This document shows, piece by piece, positions 42,604 through 51,192 of a stretch of 64,000 bases of DNA (position 1 is the stretch's first letter; each line of letters starts with the position of its first letter). A program made the translations under genes and the position numbers. Source of the stretch: SVTX01 sp045132775 (lineage in GTDB: Bacteria; Bacillota; Clostridia; Oscillospirales; CAG-272); NCBI GenBank assembly GCA_045132775.1, contig JBGUSX010000143.1, positions 1 through 64,000 of the forward strand, read 5' to 3'. The notes below the pieces were generated by a model. It was not told the origin of the DNA and made no database searches. It worked only from the letters and a program-made list of their open reading frames with translations.

Positions 42604-43160
42604 TAGGGTACGCATTCTGCGGTTCGTTCTGCACATTTGCAGAGTCCTATAAAACACTTGCTCTACTTAAAGAAAAGCACGGTGATATCGTGCCGATAAT
42701 GAGCTTTAACGCAAATAATACAGACACAAGATTTGGCACCCATACCGAATGGAATGAAAGAATAGAAAAGCTCTGCGAAAGAAAAATAATCAACACAATT
42801 AGCGATGCGGAGCCCTTGGGTCCCAAGGTGTCACTTGATGCCCTCGTTATCGCTCCGTGCACGGGAAACACACTTGCAAAGCTTGCAAACGGAATAACCG
42901 ACACCCCTGTATGTATGGCGGCAAAGGCGCATCTGCGTAGCGACCGCCCCTTGATAATTGCACTTGCGTCAAACGATGCAATGAGCGCAAATCTCGGGAA
43001 CATAGGCAGGCTTCTGAATCGGAAAAATATCTATTTCGTACCAATGACACAGGACGAACCGGTAAAGAAACCCCATTCACTTGTTGCAGACTTCTCTCTT
43101 CTTCCCCAAACGCTTGAGAAGGCGCTTGAAGGAAAGCAGTTAAGAAAGCTCTTCTTATAA
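42600..43160 (+). CDS. dpaB: Dipicolinate synthase subunit B
   Basis: A flavoprotein-fold subunit of dipicolinate synthase. It begins IGYAFCGSFCTF and carries LVIAPCTGNTLAKLANGITDTPVCMAAKAHLR, which match the flavoprotein domain of SpoVFB. The 186 residues are standard. The ATG at 42600 overlaps the dpaA stop (ATGA), so the two are translationally coupled. A bidirectional terminator follows. Confidence 0.93.
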   Translation: MIGYAFCGSFCTFAESYKTLALLKEKHGDIVPIMSFNANNTDTRFGTHTEWNERIEKLCERKIINTISDAEPLGPKVSLDALVIAPCTGNTLAKLANGITDTPVCMAAKAHLRSDRPLIIALASNDAMSANLGNIGRLLNRKNIYFVPMTQDEPVKKPHSLVADFSLLPQTLEKALEGKQLRKLFL

Positions 43161-43161
43161 C

Positions 43162-43193
43162 AAAAATGAGTCCGATTCATCGGACTCATTTTT
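43162..43193. terminator. Bidirectional terminator between dpaB and hslO
   Basis: AAAAATGAGTCCGAT-TC-ATCGGACTCATTTTT, 15-bp arms (43162-43176 and 43179-43193), symmetric with A and T ends, between converging genes. Confidence 0.9.
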
Positions 43194-43199
43194 CATTGA

Positions 43200-44078
43200 T
43201 TACAACACCTCATTGGGCGTAAAAACATACTTGGAATTACAGAATCTGCACTGTATCTCAAGCTCCTCTGCCTTGCCCTCTGCGATCTGCTCGTCGAACA
43301 TCTTGCGAAGGTCCTCTTTAGAGATAGACTTGAGCGCGCGCTCCATTCTTTCTCTCGAGCAGGTGCAGAGATAGTCAACGTCGATCTCGTCGAAAAGGTC
43401 ATATTCGATGCCCTGCATTGCAAGTGCCATTATCTCTTCGTTAGTCATTCCCTTTTCAAAAAGACGCGAAATATTGGAAAGGAGCGGAACGTTCTTTTCA
43501 ATGGCGGTTATTGTCTCGTCATCGGCAAAAGGAAGAAGCTGAATAATGATTCCCCCCGCCGCCTTGCAAGAAAGATCGGTGTCAACGAGAACGCCGAGCG
43601 CACATACGGTAGGAACCTGCTCGCTCTGCGCGTAATACGCGGTAATGTCCTCCGCGATCTCACCCGAGACGAGATCGATCGAGCCGTTATATGGCTCACC
43701 CTCGCCCATATCCTTGATAATATTGAGGAAGCCTGAACCGACCGCACCGCTTACGTCAAGCTTGCCGTTGGATTTGAGCGGTATCTCGACCGCGGGATTC
43801 TGAATGTATCCGCGTACGTTACCGATGTAGTCGCTGATCGCCAGCACTCTTCCCGCTGGTCCGTCGCCGTTGAGCGAGACGGTTATGGTATCGTCCTTGT
43901 CACCAAGCATGCATCCCATCATGGACGTGACCGTCAGCAAGCGTCCGAGCGTTGCAGTAGACGTCGCACTTGTATTGTGATAACCGATAGCCTTGTTAAC
44001 AATATCGGTTGAATTGATAACGTGAATTCTCGCGCTTCCGTCACTTGTCATAGCGCGTAAGATTTTTGACTGTGCCAT
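43200..44078 (-). CDS. hslO: Hsp33 redox-regulated chaperone
   Basis: The 292-residue protein has the Hsp33 N-terminal fold (SARIHVINSTDIV, TATLGRLLTVTSMM, and VSGEIAEDITAYYAQSEQVP). The C-terminal redox switch is present as CTCSRERM and, later, CRFCNSKYVF, the CxC and CxxC that bind zinc when reduced and form disulfides on oxidative stress, activating the chaperone. Length is normal. It begins 23 nt below the methyltransferase gene and faces the dpaB terminator. Confidence 0.95.
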   Translation of the reverse strand: MAQSKILRAMTSDGSARIHVINSTDIVNKAIGYHNTSATSTATLGRLLTVTSMMGCMLGDKDDTITVSLNGDGPAGRVLAISDYIGNVRGYIQNPAVEIPLKSNGKLDVSGAVGSGFLNIIKDMGEGEPYNGSIDLVSGEIAEDITAYYAQSEQVPTVCALGVLVDTDLSCKAAGGIIIQLLPFADDETITAIEKNVPLLSNISRLFEKGMTNEEIMALAMQGIEYDLFDEIDVDYLCTCSRERMERALKSISKEDLRKMFDEQIAEGKAEELEIQCRFCNSKYVFTPNEVL

Positions 44079-44100
44079 TTATAAACTCCGTTTTGTTAAT

Positions 44101-44874
44101 TTACTTTTTTGCTCTTGCAACGACGTACCACCGTTCACAATCGTCCTCCGGCTCGGAAAAATCAAATCCGCCGAAGAATCCCAAAACTTCAAATCCGCAT
44201 TTTTCGAGAGATGCCCTCAACTCAATCTTCGAGTAGCATCTTTCGGTCTGCTCGTCGTCATTTCTCGAGTAACTTCCGTCCTCGTTTTTTGTGAACACCG
44301 ACAGGTAGAAATTGCAAAGTTTGCTTTCCCTGTCGTATTCGTTCTGCCAACCGCAATAAGCAGTCAAACCGTTGGAATCTGTGTCCTCGAAAATGTAGTG
44401 ATTGTTTCCGTATACGTTTTCAAACTTATACGGAGTATTAACGTCAAAAAGGAAAAGTCCGTTCGGGTCAAGATAATTGTGTACCAAAGAAAAGCATTTT
44501 TCGAGATCGTCAATGCTTGTAAGATAGTTTATGCTGTCAAGACAGCAGCTTATCGCCCCAACAGTGCCGTAAAGCTCAAATTCGCGCATATCCTGCCTGA
44601 TAAACAGAATATTGCTGATCCCAAGATCATAAGCCTTGTCGTAAGCCTTGTACAGCATCTCCTCGCTCGCATCCGCGCCTATCATGTCGTAGCCGCGTCG
44701 ATGTAGCTCAAAGGTCATTCTTCCCGTGCCGCAGGCAAGGTCAAGAATGAGAGAAGGCTTTTCTTTCAAATATTTTTCGAAGCAGGCCTCAAAAAAATCT
44801 GCCCACGAAGTGTAATCCACCTCGGAATTTATACTGTCATAAACCGAGGCTATCGCATCGTAATCGGAATACAT
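44101..44874 (-). CDS. Class I SAM-dependent methyltransferase
   Basis: Motif I LDLACGTGRMTFELHRRG binds SAM, followed by MIGADASEEMLYKAYDK and, after motif II, GAISCCLDSINYL. The 257-residue length and the YDAIASVYD opening are typical of class I small-molecule methyltransferases of Clostridia. The substrate is not known. Its start is three bases below the stop of the TrpR-like gene, which suggests a shared mRNA and possible translational coupling. Confidence 0.85.
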   Translation of the reverse strand: MYSDYDAIASVYDSINSEVDYTSWADFFEACFEKYLKEKPSLILDLACGTGRMTFELHRRGYDMIGADASEEMLYKAYDKAYDLGISNILFIRQDMREFELYGTVGAISCCLDSINYLTSIDDLEKCFSLVHNYLDPNGLFLFDVNTPYKFENVYGNNHYIFEDTDSNGLTAYCGWQNEYDRESKLCNFYLSVFTKNEDGSYSRNDDEQTERCYSKIELRASLEKCGFEVLGFFGGFDFSEPEDDCERWYVVARAKK

Positions 44875-44877
44875 ATA

Positions 44878-45177
44878 TCAGTGTTTTTTATCCTCAAGTT
44901 CAATTCTTTTCAGCACGTTGAGATAACCGCTGCTTCCGTATTTGAGACAGTGATTAACTCGGCTGATGGTTGCAGTGCTGAGACCCGTCTGCGCGGCGAT
45001 TTCAGAGTAGACCATGCCGTCGGAAAGCATTTTTGCCGCTTTCAGTCTGCGAGACATTTCAATAAGCTCGCTTTTGGTACATATATCTTCAAAAAAGCTT
45101 TTGCAATCTTCAACGTTGTCAAGGCAAATGATACTTCTGTAAAGAAATTCAATGTTTTCGTTCTTGTCGTTATTCAT
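44878..45177 (-). CDS. TrpR-like regulator, YerC/YecD family
   Basis: A 99-residue protein with a TrpR-type helix-turn-helix: CTKSELIEMSRRLKAAKML then YSEIAAQTGLSTATISRVNHCL. This is the form of the YerC/YecD family, related to trp repressor but without proven tryptophan binding. It could regulate the methyltransferase and hslO genes downstream. GATGAA precedes the ATG, a weak site. Confidence 0.88.
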   Translation of the reverse strand: MNNDKNENIEFLYRSIICLDNVEDCKSFFEDICTKSELIEMSRRLKAAKMLSDGMVYSEIAAQTGLSTATISRVNHCLKYGSSGYLNVLKRIELEDKKH

Positions 45178-45333
45178 TTCATCCTACGCCGCAGTAGCGG
45201 CTTCCTTTAAAAAATTAGGGAATGCGCAGATGCTTTTTCGCACCAATAGATATTTTACCACTTTATAGCGCTAAAGTAAAGACCTTTTTCAAAAAAAGTT
45301 TTCAACAAACTGTTTCATTTTATAAATTAAATA

Positions 45334-45362
45334 TTGACATACGACTTTTTGTGGAGTATAAT
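45334..45362 (+). promoter_or_regulatory. Consensus promoter of the XRE regulator operon
   Basis: TTGACA (45334-45339), 17 nt, TATAAT (45357-45362); a perfect vegetative promoter 41 nt before the ATG. Confidence 0.9.
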
Positions 45363-45402
45363 ATATCTGTAATATTATATATCCCGAAAGGAATCTTTTT
45401 GC

Positions 45403-46512
45403 ATGACAGGAATCAAGATCGGAAAGAAGATAAGACTTTTAAGAAAAAACAACGACGTAACGCAGGATAAGCTTGCCGCATATCTCGGAGTAACTCCCCA
45501 GGCAGTCTCGCGCTGGGAGTCTGAAATATGCTATCCCGATATAGAGACACTTCCGCAAATAGCGGACTTCTTTGGCGTTGGAATGGACGAGCTTCTCTGC
45601 TACGACAGTGTACAGAAGGAATCCAAGATCAGAGATTACCTAAAGGAATCCGAGCTTCTTTACGAGGCAGAAAAGCTTACCGAATGTCTCGCCCTTCTCC
45701 GCGAGGCTTATGCGGAGATCCCCTCATCCTTTGAGATACAGCTCGAGCTTGCAAAGATCCTTTCCGCGATAAACGCAGAGGGCGAGCCCAATAAAAACGA
45801 TCTTATGGAGGCTATCTCGCTGTGTAATCATATCCTTGACTATTGCACAGACGATGAGCTCCGCGACGAGACCAAAAAGACAATGTGCGATATTTATTCG
45901 CATCAGCTCGATAATACGCAAATGGCGCTTGATATAGCCGAAAAGCTCCATAGTATGAGCTATTCAAAGGAGCTTGTAAAAGCAACCGTTCTTACGGGTA
46001 GCGTAGCTTTTGACCAGGCACAGAAAAATATTATGGACTTTGCAGATAATATGTGGTGGCACATGTATAACATTGCCTGTGTACCCGATATTTCTGGCGA
46101 TAATTACAGTATAGAGCAGAAGATAGAGATCATGCAGAGGGGCGTTGCTATCCTCGAGGTCGTATTTGACGGCAATTATCTCTTCTTCCACGACAGACTT
46201 GCAAATTCCTACCGTCAGCTTGCAATGCTCTATCTTGCCAAAGGAGACAGAGAGTCCGCACTTCTCTGCATCGAGCGTATGGCAGAGCACGCGATAGCCT
46301 TCGATTCACTTCCCGAGAAGAGCACCTATACGTCGGTTCTTGTAAACACGGTCGAGTATGTAAATGAGGCTTCACCCGAAGGCGAGACGGTGACTCTTTG
46401 TGCCAAGCTATTAAGAGGAAGATTTGCAAACAGAATATGGTCGAGCATAAGAGGACACGAGAGATTTGTTGCGGCTATCGAATCAATGTTAAAGACACTT
46501 GAAGAAAAATAA
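45403..46512 (+). CDS. XRE-family regulator with TPR-like C-terminal domain
   Basis: Residues 9-63 form a helix-turn-helix of the Cro/CI type (VTQDKLAAYLGVTPQAVSRWE). The remaining 300 residues are helical and look like degenerate tetratricopeptide repeats (LTECLALLREAYAEIP, GDRESALLCIERMAEHA). GAAAGGA precedes the ATG. A perfect promoter suggests strong expression. It overlaps the start of tsaE by two bases, an unusual partner. Ligand and targets are unknown. Confidence 0.85.
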   Translation: MTGIKIGKKIRLLRKNNDVTQDKLAAYLGVTPQAVSRWESEICYPDIETLPQIADFFGVGMDELLCYDSVQKESKIRDYLKESELLYEAEKLTECLALLREAYAEIPSSFEIQLELAKILSAINAEGEPNKNDLMEAISLCNHILDYCTDDELRDETKKTMCDIYSHQLDNTQMALDIAEKLHSMSYSKELVKATVLTGSVAFDQAQKNIMDFADNMWWHMYNIACVPDISGDNYSIEQKIEIMQRGVAILEVVFDGNYLFFHDRLANSYRQLAMLYLAKGDRESALLCIERMAEHAIAFDSLPEKSTYTSVLVNTVEYVNEASPEGETVTLCAKLLRGRFANRIWSSIRGHERFVAAIESMLKTLEEK

Positions 46513-46513
46513 T

Positions 46514-46972
46514 ATGGACTTTCCCTTTGTAATTAACACGGATTCGGTACAGAAAACAGAGGAGATCGGAGACAGTCTCGCACAGCTTTTGACCGAGGAC
46601 GAGACACTTCCGCGATTTGTTGCGATGTACGGCGACCTCGGTGTTGGAAAGACCGCCTTTGTACGCGGATTTTGCTCCCGTCTCTGCCCGAATTCCACTG
46701 TGAAATCTCCCACGTTTGCGCTTGTGAACGAGTACAGATGCACGAATAACAACAGTATAAAAAAGGTATGTCACTTTGATATGTACAGAGTGACGGATGA
46801 GGACGATCTCTACTCTATCGGCTACGATGATTATCTCAGAGATGATTATCTCTGTATAGCGGAATGGTGCGAGCTTATTCCCTACGCGCTCCCCGAGGAA
46901 AGAATAGAGGTCAGGATAGAGAAAACAGATCTTGAAGACAACAGAAGGATAACCCTGAAATTAGTGATATGA
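46514..46972 (+). CDS. tsaE: tRNA t6A biosynthesis ATPase TsaE
   Basis: A small ATPase of the t6A complex with TsaB and TsaD. The P-loop GDLGVGKT lies at 40-47, after the family's ETxxIG-type helix, and the SPTFALVNEY block and CHFDMYRVTDEDDL are characteristic. The 152-residue length is usual. The ATG at 46514 is one base after the XRE stop and has only a weak Shine-Dalgarno, so its translation may depend on the upstream gene. It overlaps tsaB by four bases. Confidence 0.93.
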   Translation: MDFPFVINTDSVQKTEEIGDSLAQLLTEDETLPRFVAMYGDLGVGKTAFVRGFCSRLCPNSTVKSPTFALVNEYRCTNNNSIKKVCHFDMYRVTDEDDLYSIGYDDYLRDDYLCIAEWCELIPYALPEERIEVRIEKTDLEDNRRITLKLVI

Positions 46973-47694
46973 AAAAAGAAAAGCTTATCATTTTAGCACT
47001 TGACAGTACAGCGGAGGTGTCAACCGTTGCCGTATGCGACCGCGAGAAGCTCCTTTCCGAGATAACGGTGAACACGGGAAACACCCACTCCGCAACGCTT
47101 CTTCCCGCAGTAGAGCAAGCGCTCAGAATGGCAGAGATAACCGTAAACGACGTTGACGTGTTTGCCTGCAGTACAGGTCCCGGCTCCTTTACGGGAGTAA
47201 GAATTGGCGCGGCTACAATAAAAGGCATAGCCTACGGAAAGAATAAGCCCTGCGTATCCGTCTCAACGCTTGAAGCACTCGCATATAATCTTTCGGATAG
47301 AGACGGCATAGTCTGCCCCGTAATGAACGCAAGACGCGGACAGGTATATAATGCACTTTTTGAGGCAAAGAGCGGAGAGATAACTCGCCTTTGCCCCGAC
47401 CGCGCACTCTCAATTTCCGAGCTCGACGAGGAGCTGTCAGATAAAGATCTACCCGTACTTCTCTGCGGTGACGGTTACGGCATAACGAAAGACGGATTTA
47501 AGAAGACCGAAGTCAAGGAAGTAGGCATAAGACAAAGATATCAGAGCGCGTACAGCGTATCGCAGGTAGCACTCAAAAAGTTTGAAAATAACGAAACCGT
47601 AACCGATAGCGAGCTTGTCCCTATATATCTCCGTCCTTCGCAGGCGGAGCGCGAAAGACAGGCAAGGCTCAAACAGGAGAGCGAGGTAAAATAA
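46969..47694 (+). CDS. tsaB: tRNA t6A biosynthesis protein TsaB
   Basis: An ASKHA-fold partner of TsaD. The family opening LALDSTAEVSTVAVCD, the VEQALRMAEITVNDVDVFACSTGPGSFTG block and NARRGQVYNALFE are present. The 241-residue length is standard. Many Firmicutes have rimI and tsaD after tsaB; here rpiB follows. It is in an operon with tsaE by a four-base overlap. Confidence 0.92.
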   Translation: MKKEKLIILALDSTAEVSTVAVCDREKLLSEITVNTGNTHSATLLPAVEQALRMAEITVNDVDVFACSTGPGSFTGVRIGAATIKGIAYGKNKPCVSVSTLEALAYNLSDRDGIVCPVMNARRGQVYNALFEAKSGEITRLCPDRALSISELDEELSDKDLPVLLCGDGYGITKDGFKKTEVKEVGIRQRYQSAYSVSQVALKKFENNETVTDSELVPIYLRPSQAERERQARLKQESEVK

Positions 47695-47697
47695 CTT

Positions 47698-48144
47698 ATG
47701 AAAAAGATAATAATCGGCTGTGACCACGGCGGACTTGATTTGAAGAATGAAATAATATCTCATCTCAGTAAAAGAGGTATAGAGGTAACAGACGTCGGAA
47801 CCTATACAGCTGACTCCTGTAACTACCCTGACTACGCACGTGCACTTTGTACAAGAATCCAGTCGGGAGAATTTGAGCGCGGAATACTTGTCTGCGGCAC
47901 AGGAATTGGAATGAGCATGGCGGCAAATAAGCACAACGGAATACGCGCGGCGTGTTGCTCGGACACCTTCTCTGCCAGAATGACAAGAATGCACAATGAC
48001 GCAAACGTCCTCTGTCTTGGCGGCAGAGTTGTTGGCGCAGGACTTGCCTGCGATATGGTCGATCTCTTTGTGGATACAGAATTTGAAGGCGGCAGACACA
48101 CAGCGCGAGTTCAGATGATAGCTGACGTTGAAAAAGATAACTGA
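47698..48144 (+). CDS. rpiB: Ribose-5-phosphate isomerase B
   Basis: It interconverts ribulose-5-phosphate and ribose-5-phosphate. Characteristic residues are IIGCDHGGLDLKNEI, CNYPDYARAL, RGILVCGTGIGMSMAANK with the catalytic Cys, and RMHNDANVLCLGGR. The 148 residues are usual for RpiB/LacAB proteins, so related isomerases (for allose or galactose phosphates) are possible but less likely. It lies three bases after tsaB. Confidence 0.92.
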   Translation: MKKIIIGCDHGGLDLKNEIISHLSKRGIEVTDVGTYTADSCNYPDYARALCTRIQSGEFERGILVCGTGIGMSMAANKHNGIRAACCSDTFSARMTRMHNDANVLCLGGRVVGAGLACDMVDLFVDTEFEGGRHTARVQMIADVEKDN

Positions 48145-48164
48145 AAAAATAATAGAGGTAAAAA

Positions 48165-48959
48165 ATGGCTGAAAGAAATGACGTACCGCATAAGATCGCC
48201 GAGGTTCTCCGAGCGGTCGCGGGAAAAACAGAAAAGAAGTATTTTACTTCCGCCGTAATACTTGCCGCTGGCTCGTCAACACGAATGATGGGCGAAAGCA
48301 AGCAGTTTATAGAGATAGACGGAATTCCTGCCGTTGCAAGAACGGTAATGGAATTTGATAAGTCTCCCTGCATCGATGAAATCGTAATAGTTGCAAAAAA
48401 GGACGAGATCGAGCTTTACGAAGGTTTTACCGAGACGTATAAGCTTCAAAACCCCTTGAAAATTGTCGAGGGCGGAGAGACAAGGCAAGAATCCGCACGA
48501 CTCGGAAGCGATGCGGTCAGCGAAAGGGCAAAATATATCGCAATACACGATGCCGCAAGGTGCCTTGTAACGCAGGAAATGATCTATAAGGCTTGTCACG
48601 GAGCATATCTTCACGGAGGCGCGATACTCGCAATAAAAGCGATTGATACGGTCAAAATAGGCGACAAGAGTGCATTTATAGAGAGCACTCCCGAGAGAAA
48701 ATATACCTGGCAGGCACAGACTCCGCAGGTCTTCAAGACTAATGCGTTCAGAGCCGCAACGTACGTTGCACGGGACGAAAAGATCGAAGGAACAGACGAC
48801 GCTTCCCTCCTTGAGCATCTGAGAATTCCCGTGAAGCTTGTCGAGGGCAGCCGCGAGAACATCAAGATAACCGAGCCCTGCGATATTTACTTTGCCGAAG
48901 CGATTTTAAAGGCAAGAGCCGACAAAGCAAAGAGCGAAAGCGAGGAGAGCGGCAAATGA
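48165..48959 (+). CDS. ispD: 2-C-methyl-D-erythritol 4-phosphate cytidylyltransferase
   Basis: It makes CDP-ME in the MEP pathway. The nucleotide-binding SAVILAAGSSTRM starts near residue 29, later IHDAARCLV and the WQAQTPQVFKT block are diagnostic. The N-terminus carries about 25 extra residues (MAERND to KYF) compared with the usual form. The 264-residue length includes them. It overlaps ispF by four bases, so the two are coupled as in several bacteria. Confidence 0.94.
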   Translation: MAERNDVPHKIAEVLRAVAGKTEKKYFTSAVILAAGSSTRMMGESKQFIEIDGIPAVARTVMEFDKSPCIDEIVIVAKKDEIELYEGFTETYKLQNPLKIVEGGETRQESARLGSDAVSERAKYIAIHDAARCLVTQEMIYKACHGAYLHGGAILAIKAIDTVKIGDKSAFIESTPERKYTWQAQTPQVFKTNAFRAATYVARDEKIEGTDDASLLEHLRIPVKLVEGSRENIKITEPCDIYFAEAILKARADKAKSESEESGK

Positions 48960-49429
48960 GAATAGGACACGGCTATGACGTCCACCGCCTCACCGAAGGT
49001 AGAAAATGCATCATCGGCGGAGTCGAGATACCGCATACGCTTGGACTTCTCGGTCATTCCGATGCAGACGTACTCCTTCATGCCGTAATGGATGCGATAA
49101 TCGGAGCTATGGCTCTTGGTGACATCGGACACCTTTTCCCCGATACCGACGGCAAGTATAAGGACATAGACAGTATGATCCTCTGCTCGCGAGTTGCCGA
49201 GGTTATGAAGAAAAACGGCTATTCTATCGGAAACATCGATGCCACCGTGATCGCGCAAAAGCCGAAAATGGCACCGCATATTGAGAAAATGCGCGAGAAT
49301 ATTGCACGCGTATTCGAAACAGACGTAAAAAACGTCAGCGTAAAGGCAACGACCGAGGAAAAGCTCGGATTTACAGGACAGGAGCTCGGCATTTCAGCGC
49401 ACGCAGTCTGTTTGCTTGTTGAAGAATAG
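48956..49429 (+). CDS. ispF: 2-C-methyl-D-erythritol 2,4-cyclodiphosphate synthase
   Basis: It makes MEcPP from CDP-ME-2P. The Asp-x-His metal site is in GHGYDVHRLTEG, followed by LGHSDADVLLHAVMDAI. GDIGHLFPDTD and the C-terminal TEEKLGFTGQELG are family blocks. The 157 residues are standard. It is the last recognisable gene before a 190-nt gap ahead of rpe. Confidence 0.95.
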   Translation: MRIGHGYDVHRLTEGRKCIIGGVEIPHTLGLLGHSDADVLLHAVMDAIIGAMALGDIGHLFPDTDGKYKDIDSMILCSRVAEVMKKNGYSIGNIDATVIAQKPKMAPHIEKMRENIARVFETDVKNVSVKATTEEKLGFTGQELGISAHAVCLLVEE

Positions 49430-49439
49430 GCAAACAAAA

Positions 49440-49465
49440 GCTGTTGCACATTTCTGCGCAACAGC
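49440..49465. repeat. Hairpin in the gap between ispF and rpe
   Basis: GCTGTTGC (49440-49447) pairs with GCAACAGC (49458-49465) across ten nt. No T-run follows, so it is not a plain terminator. The rest of this gap (49466-49619) shows GC-rich stretches and a CCCCGTTTTT but no feature I can name. Confidence 0.5.
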
Positions 49466-49619
49466 ATAAGTTCGCCGCGGAGCAACCCCGAAAATTCCAC
49501 ACGTCCCCGTTTTTAAACAAATAAAAGGCGCCCCCCTGCGTTGCCTTATACTATATGATATGACAAAATTCAACGTAATTCCACAAAAAGCTTGACAGTT
49601 AGGAAAGGAAGGTTTTACT

Positions 49620-50276
49620 ATGATATACGTTGCTCCTTCACTGCTTGCCGCAGATTATACGACACTCGCGACCGAGATAAAAAAGGTCGAGACAGCAGGC
49701 GCACAGTATCTTCATCTTGACATAATGGACGGCGCGTTCGTGCCCAATCTCTCGTTTGGCCCCGATCTTATAGCATCCATAAGAAAATGTACGAATATGA
49801 TATTCGATGTCCACCTTATGATAAAGCGCCCCGAGCGTTACATAGACAGATTTGTAAAGGCTGGAGCCGACATAATCACCGTGCATTACGAAGCTTGTGA
49901 GAATCCAATGTCGGTCATTCACCTCATCCATTCTTACGAAATGAAGGCAGGACTTGCAATTTCACCTAAAACGCCCGTAGAGCATCTTTTCCCACTCGTC
50001 GAGCATATCGATATGGCACTCATTATGACAGTCGAGCCCGGCTTTGGCGGTCAGTCTATGATACCCGAGACCGTAGATAAGGTCGCAACGCTCTATAAAT
50101 ACTGTTCAGAGCGCGGAATAGACCTTGATATCGAGGTCGACGGAGGGATCAATGCGGATAACGCATCTATCCTCACCACTGCAGGTGCAAACGTCGTGGT
50201 GGCAGGCTCCGCAATTTTCAAGGCAAAGAAACCGAGAGCTGTAATTTCGGCAATAAAAAACAGCGCAAATAAATAA
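49620..50276 (+). CDS. rpe: Ribulose-phosphate 3-epimerase
   Basis: A TIM-barrel epimerase converting ribulose-5-phosphate to xylulose-5-phosphate. The family opening VAPSLLAADYTTL, the metal-binding HLDIMDGAFVPNLSFG, FDVHLMI, MTVEPGFGGQSMIPE and VDGGINADN are intact. The 218-residue length is usual. AGGAAAGGAAGG precedes the ATG, which is at the end of an unexplained leader. It is followed by a strong terminator. Confidence 0.95.
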   Translation: MIYVAPSLLAADYTTLATEIKKVETAGAQYLHLDIMDGAFVPNLSFGPDLIASIRKCTNMIFDVHLMIKRPERYIDRFVKAGADIITVHYEACENPMSVIHLIHSYEMKAGLAISPKTPVEHLFPLVEHIDMALIMTVEPGFGGQSMIPETVDKVATLYKYCSERGIDLDIEVDGGINADNASILTTAGANVVVAGSAIFKAKKPRAVISAIKNSANK

Positions 50277-50283
50277 AACAGTA

Positions 50284-50314
50284 CGGCGGTGCAAGAGCAC
50301 CGCCGAATTTTTAT
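50284..50314. terminator. Rho-independent terminator after rpe
   Basis: CGGCGGTGC-AAGA-GCACCGCCG (50284-50292 and 50297-50305) then AATTTTTATATTTT. It faces the converging lyase gene. Confidence 0.9.
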
Positions 50315-51183
50315 ATTTTCATTCCCTGCTCACGCAAAAATGAAATAACATCAGTTTCTTCTTTCTCACTTAACCTTCTCATTGGATGTATAGGATAGTA
50401 AACGTCATATCCAAGCTTTGACATAATGAATTTTGTTGTCATAATAACACTTCTGCCTTGAAACACCTCACAAATCCGCGAAACGAATGCTTGCTTTTCG
50501 CGAGCCTTAGCAATATCACCACTGGTGAAAGCATTGTATATCTCCTTTATTTCGGGCAAAAGGAAGTTGTACGTTGTACCAATTCCCGCATCGCATCCGG
50601 CGGAAAGCCCCTGAATAAGCATTTCATCGGGACCGTTAATGAAGTTTGCTCCGGGTATTCTAGATTTAACACTCATCACCGTCGCATAGTTTGAATTGGT
50701 CCATTTTATAGAAGTAAGATTATGAATGGAAAAAAGTCTGTCAAGCAACCTGTTTGAAAAAGCGACCGCAGCTGCGGGACTGTTGTAAATAACGATCGGG
50801 ATGTCTATGCTTTTAGCAAGTCCCTCATAGTAAGAATAGATCTCGTCCTCGTCGTATTTGAAAAAGATAGGCGGAATCGCAGAAATTGCCGATGCTCCAA
50901 GGTTTTGTGCATACTGTGCGAGCTCAATCATCTCAGAGTATACCGTTCTTGCACAGTGAACTATGCAAGGAACCCGTCCGCCTATGATCTCTATTGTTTG
51001 TCTTACCATTTCCTTGTGTTGCACGGTTGTCAGATTCAACCCCTCACCCGTAGCTCCGCACAGATAAAAGCCATCCGCACCGGTGTTCAGAAGATCAGCT
51101 ACCAGCTTTTCAAGCACAGAGGAGTTTATCTCCCCTTTTTCGTTTATTGGCGTAACAAGCGCCGGAATTATACCTTTAAACAT
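50311..51183 (-). CDS. nanA: N-acetylneuraminate lyase-like protein (DHDPS/NAL family)
   Basis: A TIM-barrel class I aldolase. The GATGEGLNL phosphate/carboxylate loop, Tyr in IYNSPA and Schiff-base Lys in SIKWTNSN are in order; GTTYNFLLPEI resembles the NAL subgroup rather than dihydrodipicolinate synthase. It would split sialic acid into N-acetylmannosamine and pyruvate. The 290-residue length fits. It lies ten bases after the GH36-like gene. A related 2-keto-3-deoxy sugar aldolase is the main alternative. Confidence 0.7.
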   Translation of the reverse strand: MFKGIIPALVTPINEKGEINSSVLEKLVADLLNTGADGFYLCGATGEGLNLTTVQHKEMVRQTIEIIGGRVPCIVHCARTVYSEMIELAQYAQNLGASAISAIPPIFFKYDEDEIYSYYEGLAKSIDIPIVIYNSPAAAVAFSNRLLDRLFSIHNLTSIKWTNSNYATVMSVKSRIPGANFINGPDEMLIQGLSAGCDAGIGTTYNFLLPEIKEIYNAFTSGDIAKAREKQAFVSRICEVFQGRSVIMTTKFIMSKLGYDVYYPIHPMRRLSEKEETDVISFLREQGMKI

Positions 51184-51192
51184 TCTATCCTC

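Noticed and set aside
42600..43160. Dihydrodipicolinate or CoA-biosynthesis flavoprotein (Dfp) for the dpaB gene
   Set aside because: Length and the coupled dpaA neighbour fit dipicolinate synthase B, and the CoaB half of Dfp is missing.
49592..49597. TTGACA just before rpe as a promoter
   Set aside because: The next TATGAT-like element is 21 nt away and would place the transcription start inside the gene.
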